Part shown: positions 8,491 to 17,727 of the stretch, in pieces
Position numbering within the stretch: position 1 is the stretch's first letter
Layout of the letters: each line of letters starts with the position of its first letter
Assembly: GCF_003696265.1 (NCBI RefSeq)
Contig: NZ_RFFH01000006.1
Coordinates: forward strand, 219,149-283,148
Reading direction: 5' to 3'
Origin: Nocardia stercoris
GTDB taxonomy: Bacteria > Actinomycetota > Actinomycetes > Mycobacteriales > Mycobacteriaceae
DNA: 64,000 nucleotides
Notes under the pieces: model-generated
Database searches by the model: none
Seen by the model: the letters and a program-made list of their open reading frames with translations, nothing else
What the model was told of the DNA's origin: nothing
Position numbers and translations under genes: made by a program

Positions 8491-8987
8491 GCGAGCACCT
8501 CACTGACGATCGACCCGGTCAGCGCCGGACGCCGCATGGTGTAGGCGTCGGCGCCACTGGGCTGGTAGTAGTTCTTGCGCAGGCCGATGATGTGGAACCC
8601 GTGCCGCTCGTACATCGCGATGGCGGCGGCGTTGTCGGTGCGCACCTCCAGGAACACCGGTCCCCCACGCTCCCCGGCCGCGGCCAGCATCGCCAGCAGC
8701 AGCAGGGTCCCGATCCCGGCGCGGTGGCAGGCGGGATCGACGCCGATGGTGTGGATCTCGGCCTCGGGATGCGCGTCGGTGCCCAGCAGCGCGACCCCGC
8801 AGTAGCCCACGGTGCGGCCGGTTTCGGTGCGCGCCACCAGATATCGGTTGTGCGGTCCGGCCAGCTCCGACCGGAACGACACCTCGGTCCACGGGTCGTC
8901 GTCGGGGAACAGCACCTGTTCGAGTTCGACGCAGCGCGCGATGTCCTTGGGGCTCATCGCATCCACCACGATGCCGGTCGGTTTCAC
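8487..8987 (-). CDS. rimI: Ribosomal-protein-alanine N-acetyltransferase RimI
   Basis: This 166-residue GNAT acetyltransferase acetylates protein N-termini, classically ribosomal protein S18. The acetyl-CoA motif A is visible as IGVDPACHRAGIGT (about residues 92-105), followed by LEVRTDNAAAIAMYERHGF (split around the conserved N and Y), the usual GNAT motif B. The frame is open further upstream. GTG 8985-8987 is chosen because it overlaps the tsaB stop as GTGA and gives the family length. Sandwiching between tsaB and tsaD is the conserved actinobacterial order. Confidence 0.93.
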   Translation of the reverse strand: MKPTGIVVDAMSPKDIARCVELEQVLFPDDDPWTEVSFRSELAGPHNRYLVARTETGRTVGYCGVALLGTDAHPEAEIHTIGVDPACHRAGIGTLLLLAMLAAAGERGGPVFLEVRTDNAAAIAMYERHGFHIIGLRKNYYQPSGADAYTMRRPALTGSIVSEVLA

Positions 8988-9676
8988 GACACCACCTGAT
9001 AGCTGCGCTCGACCGCGTCGGGCCGCCGCAGGTACAGCGGCACCAGCGGTGCGGCGGGCGCGCCGGTGAGCAGCTCGGTGGCGGCGCAACACACCAGTCC
9101 GGCCGGCGACGGTGTCTCGACCGGCAGTACCGGCAGGTCGAAATAGTCCACGTGCGAGGCGGATCCAGCGATCGCGGTGGAGTCGCCGACATCCAGGTCG
9201 CCCGGTTTGGACACCTGCGGACCGGCCACCCGGACGAATCCGGGGCCGTCGGTGGTGGCCCGGTAGCGGGCCCAGTAGACCTCGCGGCGGCGCGCGTCGG
9301 TGACCACCAGCAGTTCGGCGTCGGGGCCGGTGAGGTCGCGCCGGGCGTCGGCGGCGATCGCGTCCAGGCTGCAGACGCCGTACACCGGAAGCCCCAGCGC
9401 GTCACCGAAGGCGGCGCCGGTGGCCATCCCGACCCGCAGCCCGGTGAACGGGCCCGGCCCGACTCCGACCACGACCGCGTCGAGGTCGGCGCGGGTGCGC
9501 CCGGCGATTTCCAGGCACGCCAGAATCTGCGGTGTGAGCACCTCGTTGTGTGCCCGTGCATCGACCGTCACCCGGGCGGCGAGCGGCCGGACCCGCGGCA
9601 GCGGTGCGGCCTGCTCCAGATCCACCAGTCCCGCCGTCACGGCGGGCGTCGCAGTGTCGACAGCAAGTACAAGCAT
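8984..9676 (-). CDS. tsaB: tRNA threonylcarbamoyladenosine biosynthesis protein TsaB
   Basis: TsaB is the non-catalytic ASKHA-fold partner of TsaD in t6A synthesis. The 230-residue protein starts LVLAVDTATPAVTAGL, has the conserved GVGPGPFTGLRVG segment (about 71-83), and lacks the metal-binding histidines of TsaD, as expected. Its 3' end overlaps rimI by four bases. The 264 bases between it and tsaE (9677-9940) show no gene, so tsaB-rimI-tsaD may have its own promoter there. Confidence 0.94.
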   Translation of the reverse strand: MLVLAVDTATPAVTAGLVDLEQAAPLPRVRPLAARVTVDARAHNEVLTPQILACLEIAGRTRADLDAVVVGVGPGPFTGLRVGMATGAAFGDALGLPVYGVCSLDAIAADARRDLTGPDAELLVVTDARRREVYWARYRATTDGPGFVRVAGPQVSKPGDLDVGDSTAIAGSASHVDYFDLPVLPVETPSPAGLVCCAATELLTGAPAAPLVPLYLRRPDAVERSYQVVS

Positions 9677-9940
9677 GATTAGCCCAACGATACCGGTTGG
9701 TCACCTGCCCGACGCCATCACCGGCCTCGTCCCACCCCTACTGTTCAACCGGCGTGCTCTCTGCCCCGACCCCACGCCACCGCACGCCCGCGAGCAACGC
9801 CCAAGCGCCACAACCGGAACCGCAGAACCGGACGATTCACCCGCCGGCTGGCCCGCCCGTCGCGGTGCGCCCCGGCCGTTGTGCCGCAGCACTCGTGGCG
9901 GAAATCACCTCGGAACAGCGAGCCCACGCGACCGGGCGGC

Positions 9941-10393
9941 CTAGGAGATCCACTCCCACACGATCGTCCGCACATCCGACTCCGGCTCCCGGTGCAGCTG
10001 GATCCGCAGGTGCCGATCGGTGAGATGCTCGACCACACCGAGACCCCACTCCACCACCACCACCGCGTGGTTCAGGTCGGTGTCCAGGTCCAGGGCGTCG
10101 AGTTCGTCGAGGTCACCGCCCAGCCGGTAGGCGTCGACGTGGACCATCGGGATGGCGCCCGGGTGGTCGCCGGCGCGGTGCTGGCGGGCGATGATGAAGG
10201 TCGGCGAACTGACCCGGCCCTGCACCCCGAGCCCGGCGGCGATCCCGCGGGTAAGCGCGGTCTTGCCGGCACCCAGCGGGCCGTCGAGGATCACCAGGTC
10301 GCCGGGGCGCAGGTCGGCGGCGAGCTCGCGGCCGAAGGCCTCGGTGTCGGCGACGGTCGGCAAGGTCCGCCGCCCGGATCCGGTCTCAGGCAT
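9941..10393 (-). CDS. tsaE: tRNA threonylcarbamoyladenosine biosynthesis ATPase TsaE
   Basis: TsaE is the small P-loop ATPase that regulates the TsaB-TsaD complex. The 150-residue protein contains GPLGAGKT (Walker A, about 39-46), the SSPTF motif (about 62-66) and a late VEWG, all typical. Its start overlaps the end of the upstream alpha/beta hydrolase gene by eight bases, so the two are translationally coupled. Confidence 0.94.
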   Translation of the reverse strand: MPETGSGRRTLPTVADTEAFGRELAADLRPGDLVILDGPLGAGKTALTRGIAAGLGVQGRVSSPTFIIARQHRAGDHPGAIPMVHVDAYRLGGDLDELDALDLDTDLNHAVVVVEWGLGVVEHLTDRHLRIQLHREPESDVRTIVWEWIS

Positions 10394-11474
10394 TGGCCAC
10401 CCGTCGGCGGCCGGCCGTCCCGGACCGCACGAGCAGCCGGTCCAGGGCGATGTTCACCAGCTCCGGGTACTGCAGATGCACCATGTGCGCGGCGTCGGTG
10501 ACCCGGATCAGGTCGGCGTCGGGCAGATCCTCGGCCAGGACCCGGGAATTGCGGAACGGGATGATCAGGTCGTGGCTGCCACCGAGCACCAGCGCGGGCA
10601 GCGGCGCCAGCGCCGGCAGCGCCGCCCGCTCGTCGTGCACGGTCAGCGGCTGCAGGAAGTGCGCGATCGTCTCCATCGGGGTGCTGTCGATCATCGCCGT
10701 GGTGAACCGGGACAGGGTCGGGCTGACGTCGCCGTAGAACGAGCTGGCGTGCAGGACCGGATTCAGAATCCGTTTCGCGGTCTCCCGGCTGAGCTGCACC
10801 AGTTCCGGCGAGGTCGCGACCGCGAACCGCAGGCTGTCGGCGACCGGCAACCGCAGTAACTGGGTGACGCCGGAGGAGGTGATCCCGAACGCCGTCGTGG
10901 ACAGCAGGGCGACCCCGCGCACCCGGGCGTCGAACAGTTCCGGGAACTGGCGGGCGGCCGACAGCACCGCCATCCCGCCCATCGAATGCCCGACGAGCAC
11001 CAGCGGGCCGCGCGGCGCGCACTGCGCCACCACGTCGACGAGGTCGCGGCCGAGCTGTCCGACCGTGCAGTTACGGGCCGGGGACAGCCCGGAACGGCCG
11101 TGGCCGCGCTGATCGTAGAAGACCATCCGCGTCCGCGCCCCCCACAACGGTTCCAGGTCGCGGCGCTGAAAGTGGAAGGACTCCATGGCATTACAGAAAC
11201 CGTGCGCGAAGATCACGGTGACCTTGGGCCGATCCGGGCCGCACACCCGCACGTTCAGCCGGACGCCGTCGGAGGTGGTCACCGTGGTCGCCGGATCCCG
11301 TTCCAGCAGAGCGAAATCCTCGTCCGCCAACTCGTCGGGACTGGCCGGCCACACCACGTGCGAGCCGAGCCGGCGCAGGGCGTGCGTTCCGGCCATGGCG
11401 CCCAGGACACCCGCCGTGGCCAGGCCCCCGTACTTGACGGTCGACCACATCGTATGCCGCCGTGCGGAATTCAT
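10386..11474 (-). CDS. Alpha/beta-hydrolase fold protein
   Basis: The 362-residue protein has a short N-terminal hydrophobic segment (about 13-30) that could anchor it, then an alpha/beta-hydrolase core. FAHGFCNAME gives the oxyanion region, YDQRGHGRS the following loop, GHSMGG the nucleophile elbow with Ser intact, and the late D (GSHDLIIP) and H (DAAHMVHLQYP) complete the triad. A hydrolase in this slot between alr and tsaE is also seen in mycobacteria. The substrate is unknown. It starts nine bases after the alr stop and overlaps tsaE, so it is part of the operon. Confidence 0.88.
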   Translation of the reverse strand: MNSARRHTMWSTVKYGGLATAGVLGAMAGTHALRRLGSHVVWPASPDELADEDFALLERDPATTVTTSDGVRLNVRVCGPDRPKVTVIFAHGFCNAMESFHFQRRDLEPLWGARTRMVFYDQRGHGRSGLSPARNCTVGQLGRDLVDVVAQCAPRGPLVLVGHSMGGMAVLSAARQFPELFDARVRGVALLSTTAFGITSSGVTQLLRLPVADSLRFAVATSPELVQLSRETAKRILNPVLHASSFYGDVSPTLSRFTTAMIDSTPMETIAHFLQPLTVHDERAALPALAPLPALVLGGSHDLIIPFRNSRVLAEDLPDADLIRVTDAAHMVHLQYPELVNIALDRLLVRSGTAGRRRVANA

Positions 11475-11483
11475 CGGCTCCCC

Positions 11484-12617
11484 TTATCGACCGGATCCGG
11501 TGTACCGGCGCACCACTCGCCCGCGTGGCGCACACACGATCTCGTAGTGGATGCTACCGAGCGCATCCGCCCACTGCTGGGCGTGCGGACCGCCGGGCAC
11601 ACCACCGAACAGCACCGCGGTGTCGCCCTCCCGCACACCCGCGGGGTTGGCGCCGAGGTCGACCACCAGCTGATCCATGCATACCCGGCCGATATTGGGG
11701 TAATCCCGCTCGCCGATCCGGACGGCGAATCGGCCGCCGATACCGCGCGGCACCCCGTCGGCGTATCCGGCGGGAATCAACGCCACCGTAGTGTCCTGGG
11801 CCGCGATCCACTCGTGCCCGTAGGACACGCCTTCACCGGCGGCGACCTCCTTGACCAGGGCGACCCGGGCCCGGAAGGTCATCACCGGGCGCAGCCCGTA
11901 GTCGTCGCCCTCCACCGGCGACAGGCCGTAGATCGCGATCCCGGGCCGGACCATGTCGAAGGCCAGATCCGGCCGGGTGAGGGTCGCCGCCGAGTTCGCC
12001 ATGTGCACGAGTTCCGGTTTCAGCCCGTGCTCGGTCGCGGCGGCGACGGCGGCCAGGAACCGGTCGCGCTGACGGTCGATCACCGGATGCCGCGGCTGGT
12101 CGGCGTGCGCGAGATGGGTGAACACGGCCCGGAACCGCACCACCTCCTCGGCGACCAGCTCGCTCAGCAACTTCAGTACCTGCGGGAACTCGGCGTCCGA
12201 GACGCCGTTGCGGTTCAGGCCGGTGTCCACCTTGAGCGTGACGGTGGCGGTGGTACCGGTGCGGCGGGCGGCCTGCTCCACCGCACGCACATGCGCGACC
12301 GAACTGACGCCGATCTCGATACCGGCCTCGATCGCGGACCCGTAGTCGGCGTCGGAGGTGTTGAGCCAGGTCAGGATCGGCGCGTCGATTCCGTTGCGGC
12401 GCAACTCCAATGCCTCGGCGATCGTGGTGACACCGAGTTCGGCGGCGCCGGCCGCCAGCGCGGCGCGCGCGACGGGCACGGCGCCGTGGTTGTAGGCGTC
12501 GGCCTTCACCACCGCCATGACGGCGGCGGCACCCGCGTGGTCGGCCAGGACGCGCACATTGTGCTGGACCGCATCCAGGTCGATTACCGTCTCGACCTGC
12601 GGTTCTGCGCTACTCAC
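11484..12617 (-). CDS. alr: Alanine racemase
   Basis: This PLP enzyme converts L-Ala to D-Ala for peptidoglycan. The pyridoxal lysine is in VVKADAYNHG (K38). The catalytic-domain motifs VHMANSAAT, FDMVRPGIAIYG and VSYGHEW, and the C-terminal barrel (GYADGVPRG, VCMDQ), are all present in 377 residues. GTG 12617 overlaps the nnr stop as GTGA, like other junctions in this operon. ATG 12635, six codons upstream, is the alternative start. Linkage to nnr and the tsaE operon is conserved in Mycobacteriales. Confidence 0.95.
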   Translation of the reverse strand: MSSAEPQVETVIDLDAVQHNVRVLADHAGAAAVMAVVKADAYNHGAVPVARAALAAGAAELGVTTIAEALELRRNGIDAPILTWLNTSDADYGSAIEAGIEIGVSSVAHVRAVEQAARRTGTTATVTLKVDTGLNRNGVSDAEFPQVLKLLSELVAEEVVRFRAVFTHLAHADQPRHPVIDRQRDRFLAAVAAATEHGLKPELVHMANSAATLTRPDLAFDMVRPGIAIYGLSPVEGDDYGLRPVMTFRARVALVKEVAAGEGVSYGHEWIAAQDTTVALIPAGYADGVPRGIGGRFAVRIGERDYPNIGRVCMDQLVVDLGANPAGVREGDTAVLFGGVPGGPHAQQWADALGSIHYEIVCAPRGRVVRRYTGSGR

Positions 12618-14098
12618 AGCATCAGATCCTGCCATCCCGCGACCGTTACGCAACATTCGCCTGTCCCGGGCACGCCGTCGGCCGCCACCGCCGCGGCCAG
12701 CGTGCGCAGCGTACGGACCGCCGGCCGCAGGTGCGCGAGCAGTGTTTCGGCGGCGATCGGGGCGCCGTCGGCGGCCAAGCTCGCGGCGAGGGCGTGCGCC
12801 CGAGCGGCGGCCGCGGCCGCCCAGGCCGGGTCGGCTCCCGCGGCCAGCAGCGCGCCGATCACGCCGGACAGCACGTCGCCGGAGCCCGCGGTCGAGGCCC
12901 AGGCACCGCCGGCCACGTTCACCAGCACCGGCCGGCCCGGAGTGGCGATCAGGGTCGCGTACCCCTTCAACAGGACGGTGACCTGCCACTGTTCGGCCAG
13001 CTGCCGGACCGCGGCGACCCGGTCGGCGCCGGGTTCGCAGCCGGCCAGCCGCGCGAATTCCCGGTCGTGCGGGGTCAGGACGGTCGGCGCCCGCCGACCG
13101 GACAGCAGGGCCGGTTCGGAGCCGAGCAGGGTCAGCCCGTCCGCGTCCACCACGACCGGCACGTCCTCGGCGAGCACCTGCCGCAGATGCGCTTCGGCCG
13201 CGCCACCGGTCCCGCTGCCGGGGCCGACGACCCAGGTCTGCACCCGCCCGGCGTCCGCGACCGAGGACGCGGCGACCACCTCCGGCCAGTGGGCCAGCAC
13301 ATCCGCGGTGCCCGCGTACCGGACCATGCCCGAGGTCGCGGCCACGGCGGCGCCGGTGCACAGCACGGCCGCGCCCGGATAGGTGACGCTGCCCGCGCAG
13401 ATCCCGGTCACACCCTGGGTGTACTTGTCGTCGTCCGGGCCGGGTACCGGCCAGCCGGCCCCGACGTCGGCCGGGTCCAGCGCGATCAGGTCGGGGGCGG
13501 GCAGGCGCAGCCCGATCGGCACCAGCTCGACGCGACCGCAGCGCGGTGCCGCCAGCGCGTGGACCGGCTTGTAGGCACCGAACGCGACGGTGACGTCCGC
13601 GGTGACCGCGGGCCCGTCGACCGCGCCGGTATCCGGATCGACCCCACTGGGCAGATCCACCGAGATGATCGGAACCCGAACCGCCGCAACGAGTTCGGCG
13701 GCCCGCGGGCGCAGCGGCCCGCGGCCGGACAGGCCGACGATGCCGTCCACCACCAGATCGGGCGCGCCCAGCTCGTCGACGACGCGGCCGCCGCGCCGAA
13801 TCAGCGCCGCCAGTCCCGCGGCGTGCGCGCGTTCGGGATCCAGCAGCAGGGCCGACACCGCCACACCGCGACCGCGCAGCTCGGCACCGGCCCACAGCGC
13901 GTCCCCGCCGTTATCCCCGGAACCCACCAGCAGCGTGACCGCACGCCCGTACACCGCCCCGGTCCGGACCCGCAGCTCCTCGGCGACCACCCGGGCCAGC
14001 CCGTGCGCGGCGCGCCGCATGGGCACTCCCGCCGCGACCCGCGTGAACAGTTCCGCTTCCGCCGCCCGTACCTGGTCGGCCGTGTAATACCCGCGCAC
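12614..14098 (-). CDS. nnr: Bifunctional NAD(P)HX epimerase / ADP-dependent dehydratase
   Basis: This repair enzyme restores damaged hydrated NADH and NADPH. The N-terminal half (about 1-200) is the epimerase (YjeF_N) domain, with LLVGSGDNGGDAL and SVDLPSGVDPDTG. The C-terminal half is the ribokinase-like dehydratase, with KYTQGVTG, VVDADGLTLL, LTPHDREFARL, VLLKG and the nucleotide site STAGSGDVLSG. The length is 494 residues if translation starts at GTG 14096-14098, which has AAGGG eight bases upstream. The frame stays open for another 43 codons, but that extension looks non-coding. It is the first gene of the leftward alr-tsaE operon. Confidence 0.92.
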   Translation of the reverse strand: MRGYYTADQVRAAEAELFTRVAAGVPMRRAAHGLARVVAEELRVRTGAVYGRAVTLLVGSGDNGGDALWAGAELRGRGVAVSALLLDPERAHAAGLAALIRRGGRVVDELGAPDLVVDGIVGLSGRGPLRPRAAELVAAVRVPIISVDLPSGVDPDTGAVDGPAVTADVTVAFGAYKPVHALAAPRCGRVELVPIGLRLPAPDLIALDPADVGAGWPVPGPDDDKYTQGVTGICAGSVTYPGAAVLCTGAAVAATSGMVRYAGTADVLAHWPEVVAASSVADAGRVQTWVVGPGSGTGGAAEAHLRQVLAEDVPVVVDADGLTLLGSEPALLSGRRAPTVLTPHDREFARLAGCEPGADRVAAVRQLAEQWQVTVLLKGYATLIATPGRPVLVNVAGGAWASTAGSGDVLSGVIGALLAAGADPAWAAAAAARAHALAASLAADGAPIAAETLLAHLRPAVRTLRTLAAAVAADGVPGTGECCVTVAGWQDLML

Positions 14099-14366
14099 CC
14101 GCACCACCCTTCGGTGCAGGCTGCCCGGACCCCGACGAGCGTCACCGCACCATATTTCGGACTCCATCGAGGGGTTTCCGTCGTTCGTACCGCGAACAGT
14201 GCGCTGCGGGCACTGTTCGCCCGCCACCCTATTCGCTCAGCGATACTCGGGGGCGGATGCCGAGAACGCTCGATGAGTCCGCGTGAGAGAAACGGCGCTG
14301 ACGCGCGCGTCCCGTGCCGCTCAGCGGCCGCGCAACCCCCACCCGCGGGGGCATAGGCTGGCGCGC

Positions 14367-14798
14367 ATGATCTTCGCGCACCGCCGAGCCGTCCGCCTCA
14401 CCTGTCTCGCGCTGACGGCGGCCGGCGCCCTGACGATCGCCGGATGTGGTTCGGGGACAACGTCGTCGCACCCCACGAGCGCCCACCACACCACGACCAC
14501 CACCCCGCCGCCGACGATGACCACGCCCGGCGCACCCGGCACCAGCACGGTCACCGTCGAGGTGAACGACATGAAGTTCAGCCCGGCGTCGGTGACGATC
14601 AAGACCGGCGACACCGTCGTCTGGAAGTTCGACGACAAGTTCCCGCACAACGTCCAGGGCATCGGCGACTCCGCGATGGGACTCAACAGCCCGATCTTCA
14701 ACCGAGGCGAATGGAGTCACACTTTCACCATCGCCGGCACCTACCGCTACATGTGCACCCTGCACCCGGATATGCGCGGCACCGTCACCGTGCAGTAA
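14367..14798 (+). CDS. Cupredoxin-domain lipoprotein
   Basis: The 143-residue protein has a signal peptide ending in a lipobox (LTIAGC, lipid Cys27), then a Thr/Pro/His-rich linker (30-57) and a plastocyanin-type domain (60-143). The type-1 copper ligands are all visible: H94, C130, H133 and M136 in the FPHN and CTLHPDM motifs. It should be a surface-exposed electron carrier or copper-binding protein. The upstream codons are open but non-coding in character. ATG 14367 places the signal peptide at the start. The Shine-Dalgarno is weak. A CsoR copper sensor is encoded at 63.6 kb, but no direct link is visible. Confidence 0.88.
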   Translation: MIFAHRRAVRLTCLALTAAGALTIAGCGSGTTSSHPTSAHHTTTTTPPPTMTTPGAPGTSTVTVEVNDMKFSPASVTIKTGDTVVWKFDDKFPHNVQGIGDSAMGLNSPIFNRGEWSHTFTIAGTYRYMCTLHPDMRGTVTVQ

Positions 14799-14847
14799 AG
14801 CGGTGCGGCGGCTGGATCCGCGCCCGGGTTGCTGCTGGGATGAGCCG

Positions 14848-15684
14848 GTGACCGACAAAGTTGTGCTCATCACCGGAACCTCGACCGGAATCGGCTTCGA
14901 CACCGCGGTGGCCACCGCCCAGAGCGGATTCACCACCGTCGCCACCATGCGCGACCTCGCGAAGGCGCAGCCCCTGCGGGAAACCGGCAGCGGCGTGGAC
15001 ATCCGCGAACTGGACGTCACCGACCCCGCCTCGGTCGAGGCCTGCCTGCGCGGCGTGCTCGCCGACTACGGCCGGCTCGACGCCGTGGTCAACAACGCGG
15101 GCGCGGCAGCCTTCGGTACCGCCGAGACCCTCACCATGGCCGACATCCGGCAGGCCATGGAAGTCAACTACTTCGGCGTCGTCGAGGTCACCAAGCAGGC
15201 GCTGCCCCACCTGCGCGCGGTCGGCGGCCGCGTGGTCACCGTCACCAGCGTCGGCGGCGCGATCGGGCAGCCGTTCAACGATGCCTACTGCGCGGCCAAA
15301 TTCGCGGTCGAGGGCTTCATGCAGAGCCTGGCACCGGTGGCCGCCACCGTCGGTGTCGGGGTAAGCGTCATCGAACCCGGCGCGGTGGCAACCGCTTTCG
15401 TGGCCAACGCCGATGTCGATCCCGCGCAGGCGATCGCCGACGCGGGCCCCTACGCCTCGGCCCTGTCCCGCTACCTCGAACGCACGCTCACTTCCTACAC
15501 CGAGGCGCAGACCGGCGCCGAGGTCGGCACGGTGGTCCTGCAGGCGCTCACCGCCGAGCCGCCGGTCTTCCGCTGGCAGACCTCGGACTGGGCCCGCACG
15601 TTCGTCGGCACCAGCCTCGCCGACCTGGACGGGTCGGGCGTGCTCGGGCTGACCGGCGCCTGGGTGCGACCGCCGCGAGAGTGA
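14848..15684 (+). CDS. Short-chain dehydrogenase/reductase
   Basis: The 278-residue protein is a classical SDR: TGTSTGIG NAD(P)-binding motif (10-17), NNAG (82-85), catalytic S134, Y147 and K151 (Y-C-A-A-K). The substrate cannot be inferred. GTG 14848 follows GGGATGA and starts directly before the first beta strand. The upstream in-frame codons are non-coding in character. It begins 49 bases after the cupredoxin gene in the same direction and ends five bases from the convergent glmS stop. Confidence 0.88.
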   Translation: MTDKVVLITGTSTGIGFDTAVATAQSGFTTVATMRDLAKAQPLRETGSGVDIRELDVTDPASVEACLRGVLADYGRLDAVVNNAGAAAFGTAETLTMADIRQAMEVNYFGVVEVTKQALPHLRAVGGRVVTVTSVGGAIGQPFNDAYCAAKFAVEGFMQSLAPVAATVGVGVSVIEPGAVATAFVANADVDPAQAIADAGPYASALSRYLERTLTSYTEAQTGAEVGTVVLQALTAEPPVFRWQTSDWARTFVGTSLADLDGSGVLGLTGAWVRPPRE

Positions 15685-15689
15685 TCGAG

Positions 15690-17555
15690 CTACTCGACGG
15701 TGACAGACTTCGCCAGGTTGCGCGGCTTGTCGATGTCGTAACCGCGCTGCATCGCCACCTCGGCCGCGAAGATCTGCAGCGGCACCGTGGACAGCAGCGG
15801 CTGATACAGCGTCGGCGCGGCCGGGATCTCGATCAGGTGATCCGCGAACGGGCGCACGGTGTCGTCGCCCTCCTCCGCGATCACGATCGTGCGGGCACCG
15901 CGCGCCTGCACCTCGCGAATGTTGCTGAGCAGCTTGGAGTGCAGCACGGCGCGGCCCTTCGGCGACGGCATCACCACGATCACCGGCACGCCCTCCTCGA
16001 TCAGCGCGATCGGGCCGTGCTTGAGCTCACCGGAGGCGAAGCCCTCGGCGTGAATGTAGGCCAGCTCCTTGAGTTTCAGCGCACCCTCGAGCGCCACCGG
16101 GTAACCGACGTGGCGGCCCAGGAACAGCACCGTCGACTGGTGGGCGAACTCGCGCGCGATCGCCCGCACCTGCGGCGCCGACTCCAGCACCTTCGCCACC
16201 AGCTTCGGCATGAGTTCGAGATGGTTGAACTCGGCCGCCACCTCGTCCGGGTACTTGACGCCGCGCGCCTGCGCCAGCGCCAGCCCGACCAGGTAATTCG
16301 CGGTGATCTGGGCCAGGAACGCCTTCGTGGACGCCACCCCGATCTCCGGCCCGGTGCGGGTGTACAGCACCGCGTCGGCCTCGCGCGGGATCTGCGCGCC
16401 ATTGGTGTTGCAGATGGCGAGCACGCGCGCCTTCTGGTCCTTGGCGTGCCGCACCGCCTCGAGCGTGTCGGCAGTCTCACCGGACTGCGAAATCGCCACG
16501 ACCAGCGTCGACCGGTCCAGAACCGGGTCGCGGTAACGGAATTCGGAGGCCAGCTCGACCTCGACCGGGATCCGGGTCCAGTGCTCGATCGCGTACTTGG
16601 CCAGCAGGCCCGCGTGATACGAACTGCCGCAGGCGACCACGAACACCTTGTCGATCTCGCGCAGCTCCTGGTCCGACCAGCGCTGCTCGTCGAGCACCAC
16701 CTGCCCGTCCGCGTAATGCCCGATCAAGGTGTCGGCGACCCCGGCCGGCTGCTCCTCGATCTCCTTGAGCATGAAGAATTCGTGGCCGCCCTTCTCGGCG
16801 GCGGCGAGGTCCCAGTCGATGGTGAACGGCTTGGTGACCACATCGGCGTCACCGTCGAAATCGGTGACCGTGTAGCCGTCGGCGGTGATCACCACGACCT
16901 GGTCCTGTCCGAGCTCGACCGCCTCGCGGGTGTGCTCGATGAAGGCGGTGACATCGGAGGCGACGAACATCTCGCCCTGGCCGACCCCGACCACCAGCGG
17001 CGTCGAGCGGCGAGCCGCGACGATCCGGTCCGGGTGGTCGGCGTGCGCGAACACCAGCGTGAACGCGCCCTCGAGCCGGCGCAGCACCGACAGCGCGCTG
17101 GCCACGAAGTCGCCGGCCGTCGGCCCCTCGGCGTAGGCGCGGGCCACCAGGTGCACGGTGACCTCGGTGTCGGTGTCGCTGTTCAGCTCGACACCGGCGT
17201 CCTCGAGCTCCTTGCGCAGCGGGGCGAAGTTCTCGATGATCCCGTTGTGTACGACGGCGACCTTGCCGGTGACGTCCCGGTGCGGGTGCGCATTGCGGTC
17301 GGTGGGGGCGCCGTGGGTGGCCCAGCGGGTGTGGCCCATACCGGTGGCGCCGGCGTAGGCCGCGCGGCCGGTCTGGTCCAGCTCGGCTTCGAGATTGGCG
17401 AGCCGGCCGGCCTTGCGCTCGACGGCGAGGGCGCCGGAGCCGTCGACGATCGCCACACCGGCCGAGTCGTACCCGCGGTACTCCATCCGACGCAATGCGT
17501 CGACGACGACGTCGAGCGCATCCCGGTATCCGACGTACCCCACGATTCCGCACAT
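15690..17555 (-). CDS. glmS: Glutamine-fructose-6-phosphate aminotransferase (isomerizing)
   Basis: GlmS makes glucosamine-6-phosphate, the first committed step to UDP-GlcNAc for peptidoglycan. The 621-residue protein has the N-terminal glutaminase (Cys2 nucleophile in MCGIVGYVG, HTRWATHG) and two SIS isomerase domains (CGSSYHAG, SQSGETADT, ending KPRNLAKSVTVE). The start is fixed by the N-terminal Cys, which must be exposed after Met removal. Its partner glmM lies 7 kb away on the same strand. No ribozyme-type leader is expected or visible. Confidence 0.96.
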   Translation of the reverse strand: MCGIVGYVGYRDALDVVVDALRRMEYRGYDSAGVAIVDGSGALAVERKAGRLANLEAELDQTGRAAYAGATGMGHTRWATHGAPTDRNAHPHRDVTGKVAVVHNGIIENFAPLRKELEDAGVELNSDTDTEVTVHLVARAYAEGPTAGDFVASALSVLRRLEGAFTLVFAHADHPDRIVAARRSTPLVVGVGQGEMFVASDVTAFIEHTREAVELGQDQVVVITADGYTVTDFDGDADVVTKPFTIDWDLAAAEKGGHEFFMLKEIEEQPAGVADTLIGHYADGQVVLDEQRWSDQELREIDKVFVVACGSSYHAGLLAKYAIEHWTRIPVEVELASEFRYRDPVLDRSTLVVAISQSGETADTLEAVRHAKDQKARVLAICNTNGAQIPREADAVLYTRTGPEIGVASTKAFLAQITANYLVGLALAQARGVKYPDEVAAEFNHLELMPKLVAKVLESAPQVRAIAREFAHQSTVLFLGRHVGYPVALEGALKLKELAYIHAEGFASGELKHGPIALIEEGVPVIVVMPSPKGRAVLHSKLLSNIREVQARGARTIVIAEEGDDTVRPFADHLIEIPAAPTLYQPLLSTVPLQIFAAEVAMQRGYDIDKPRNLAKSVTVE

Positions 17556-17727
17556 GGCTGTCAGCCTACTGGGAGCGCCGGCGTGCGCGAGTCGGGTGCG
17601 TCGCCTCCCGAGATGTCGGGTGTGCCGGGCGCCGCGATGCCGGTGTGGCGTGCGCGACGCGGGTCCGGTCGACATCGTGTGCGATCGGATCCCCCGATCC
17701 CCTTCGCTATCCGATAAATTCGAGGGC

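Noticed and set aside
15681..17717. Long plus-strand frame opposite glmS
   Set aside because: Composition bias only. GlmS on the other strand is complete and certain.
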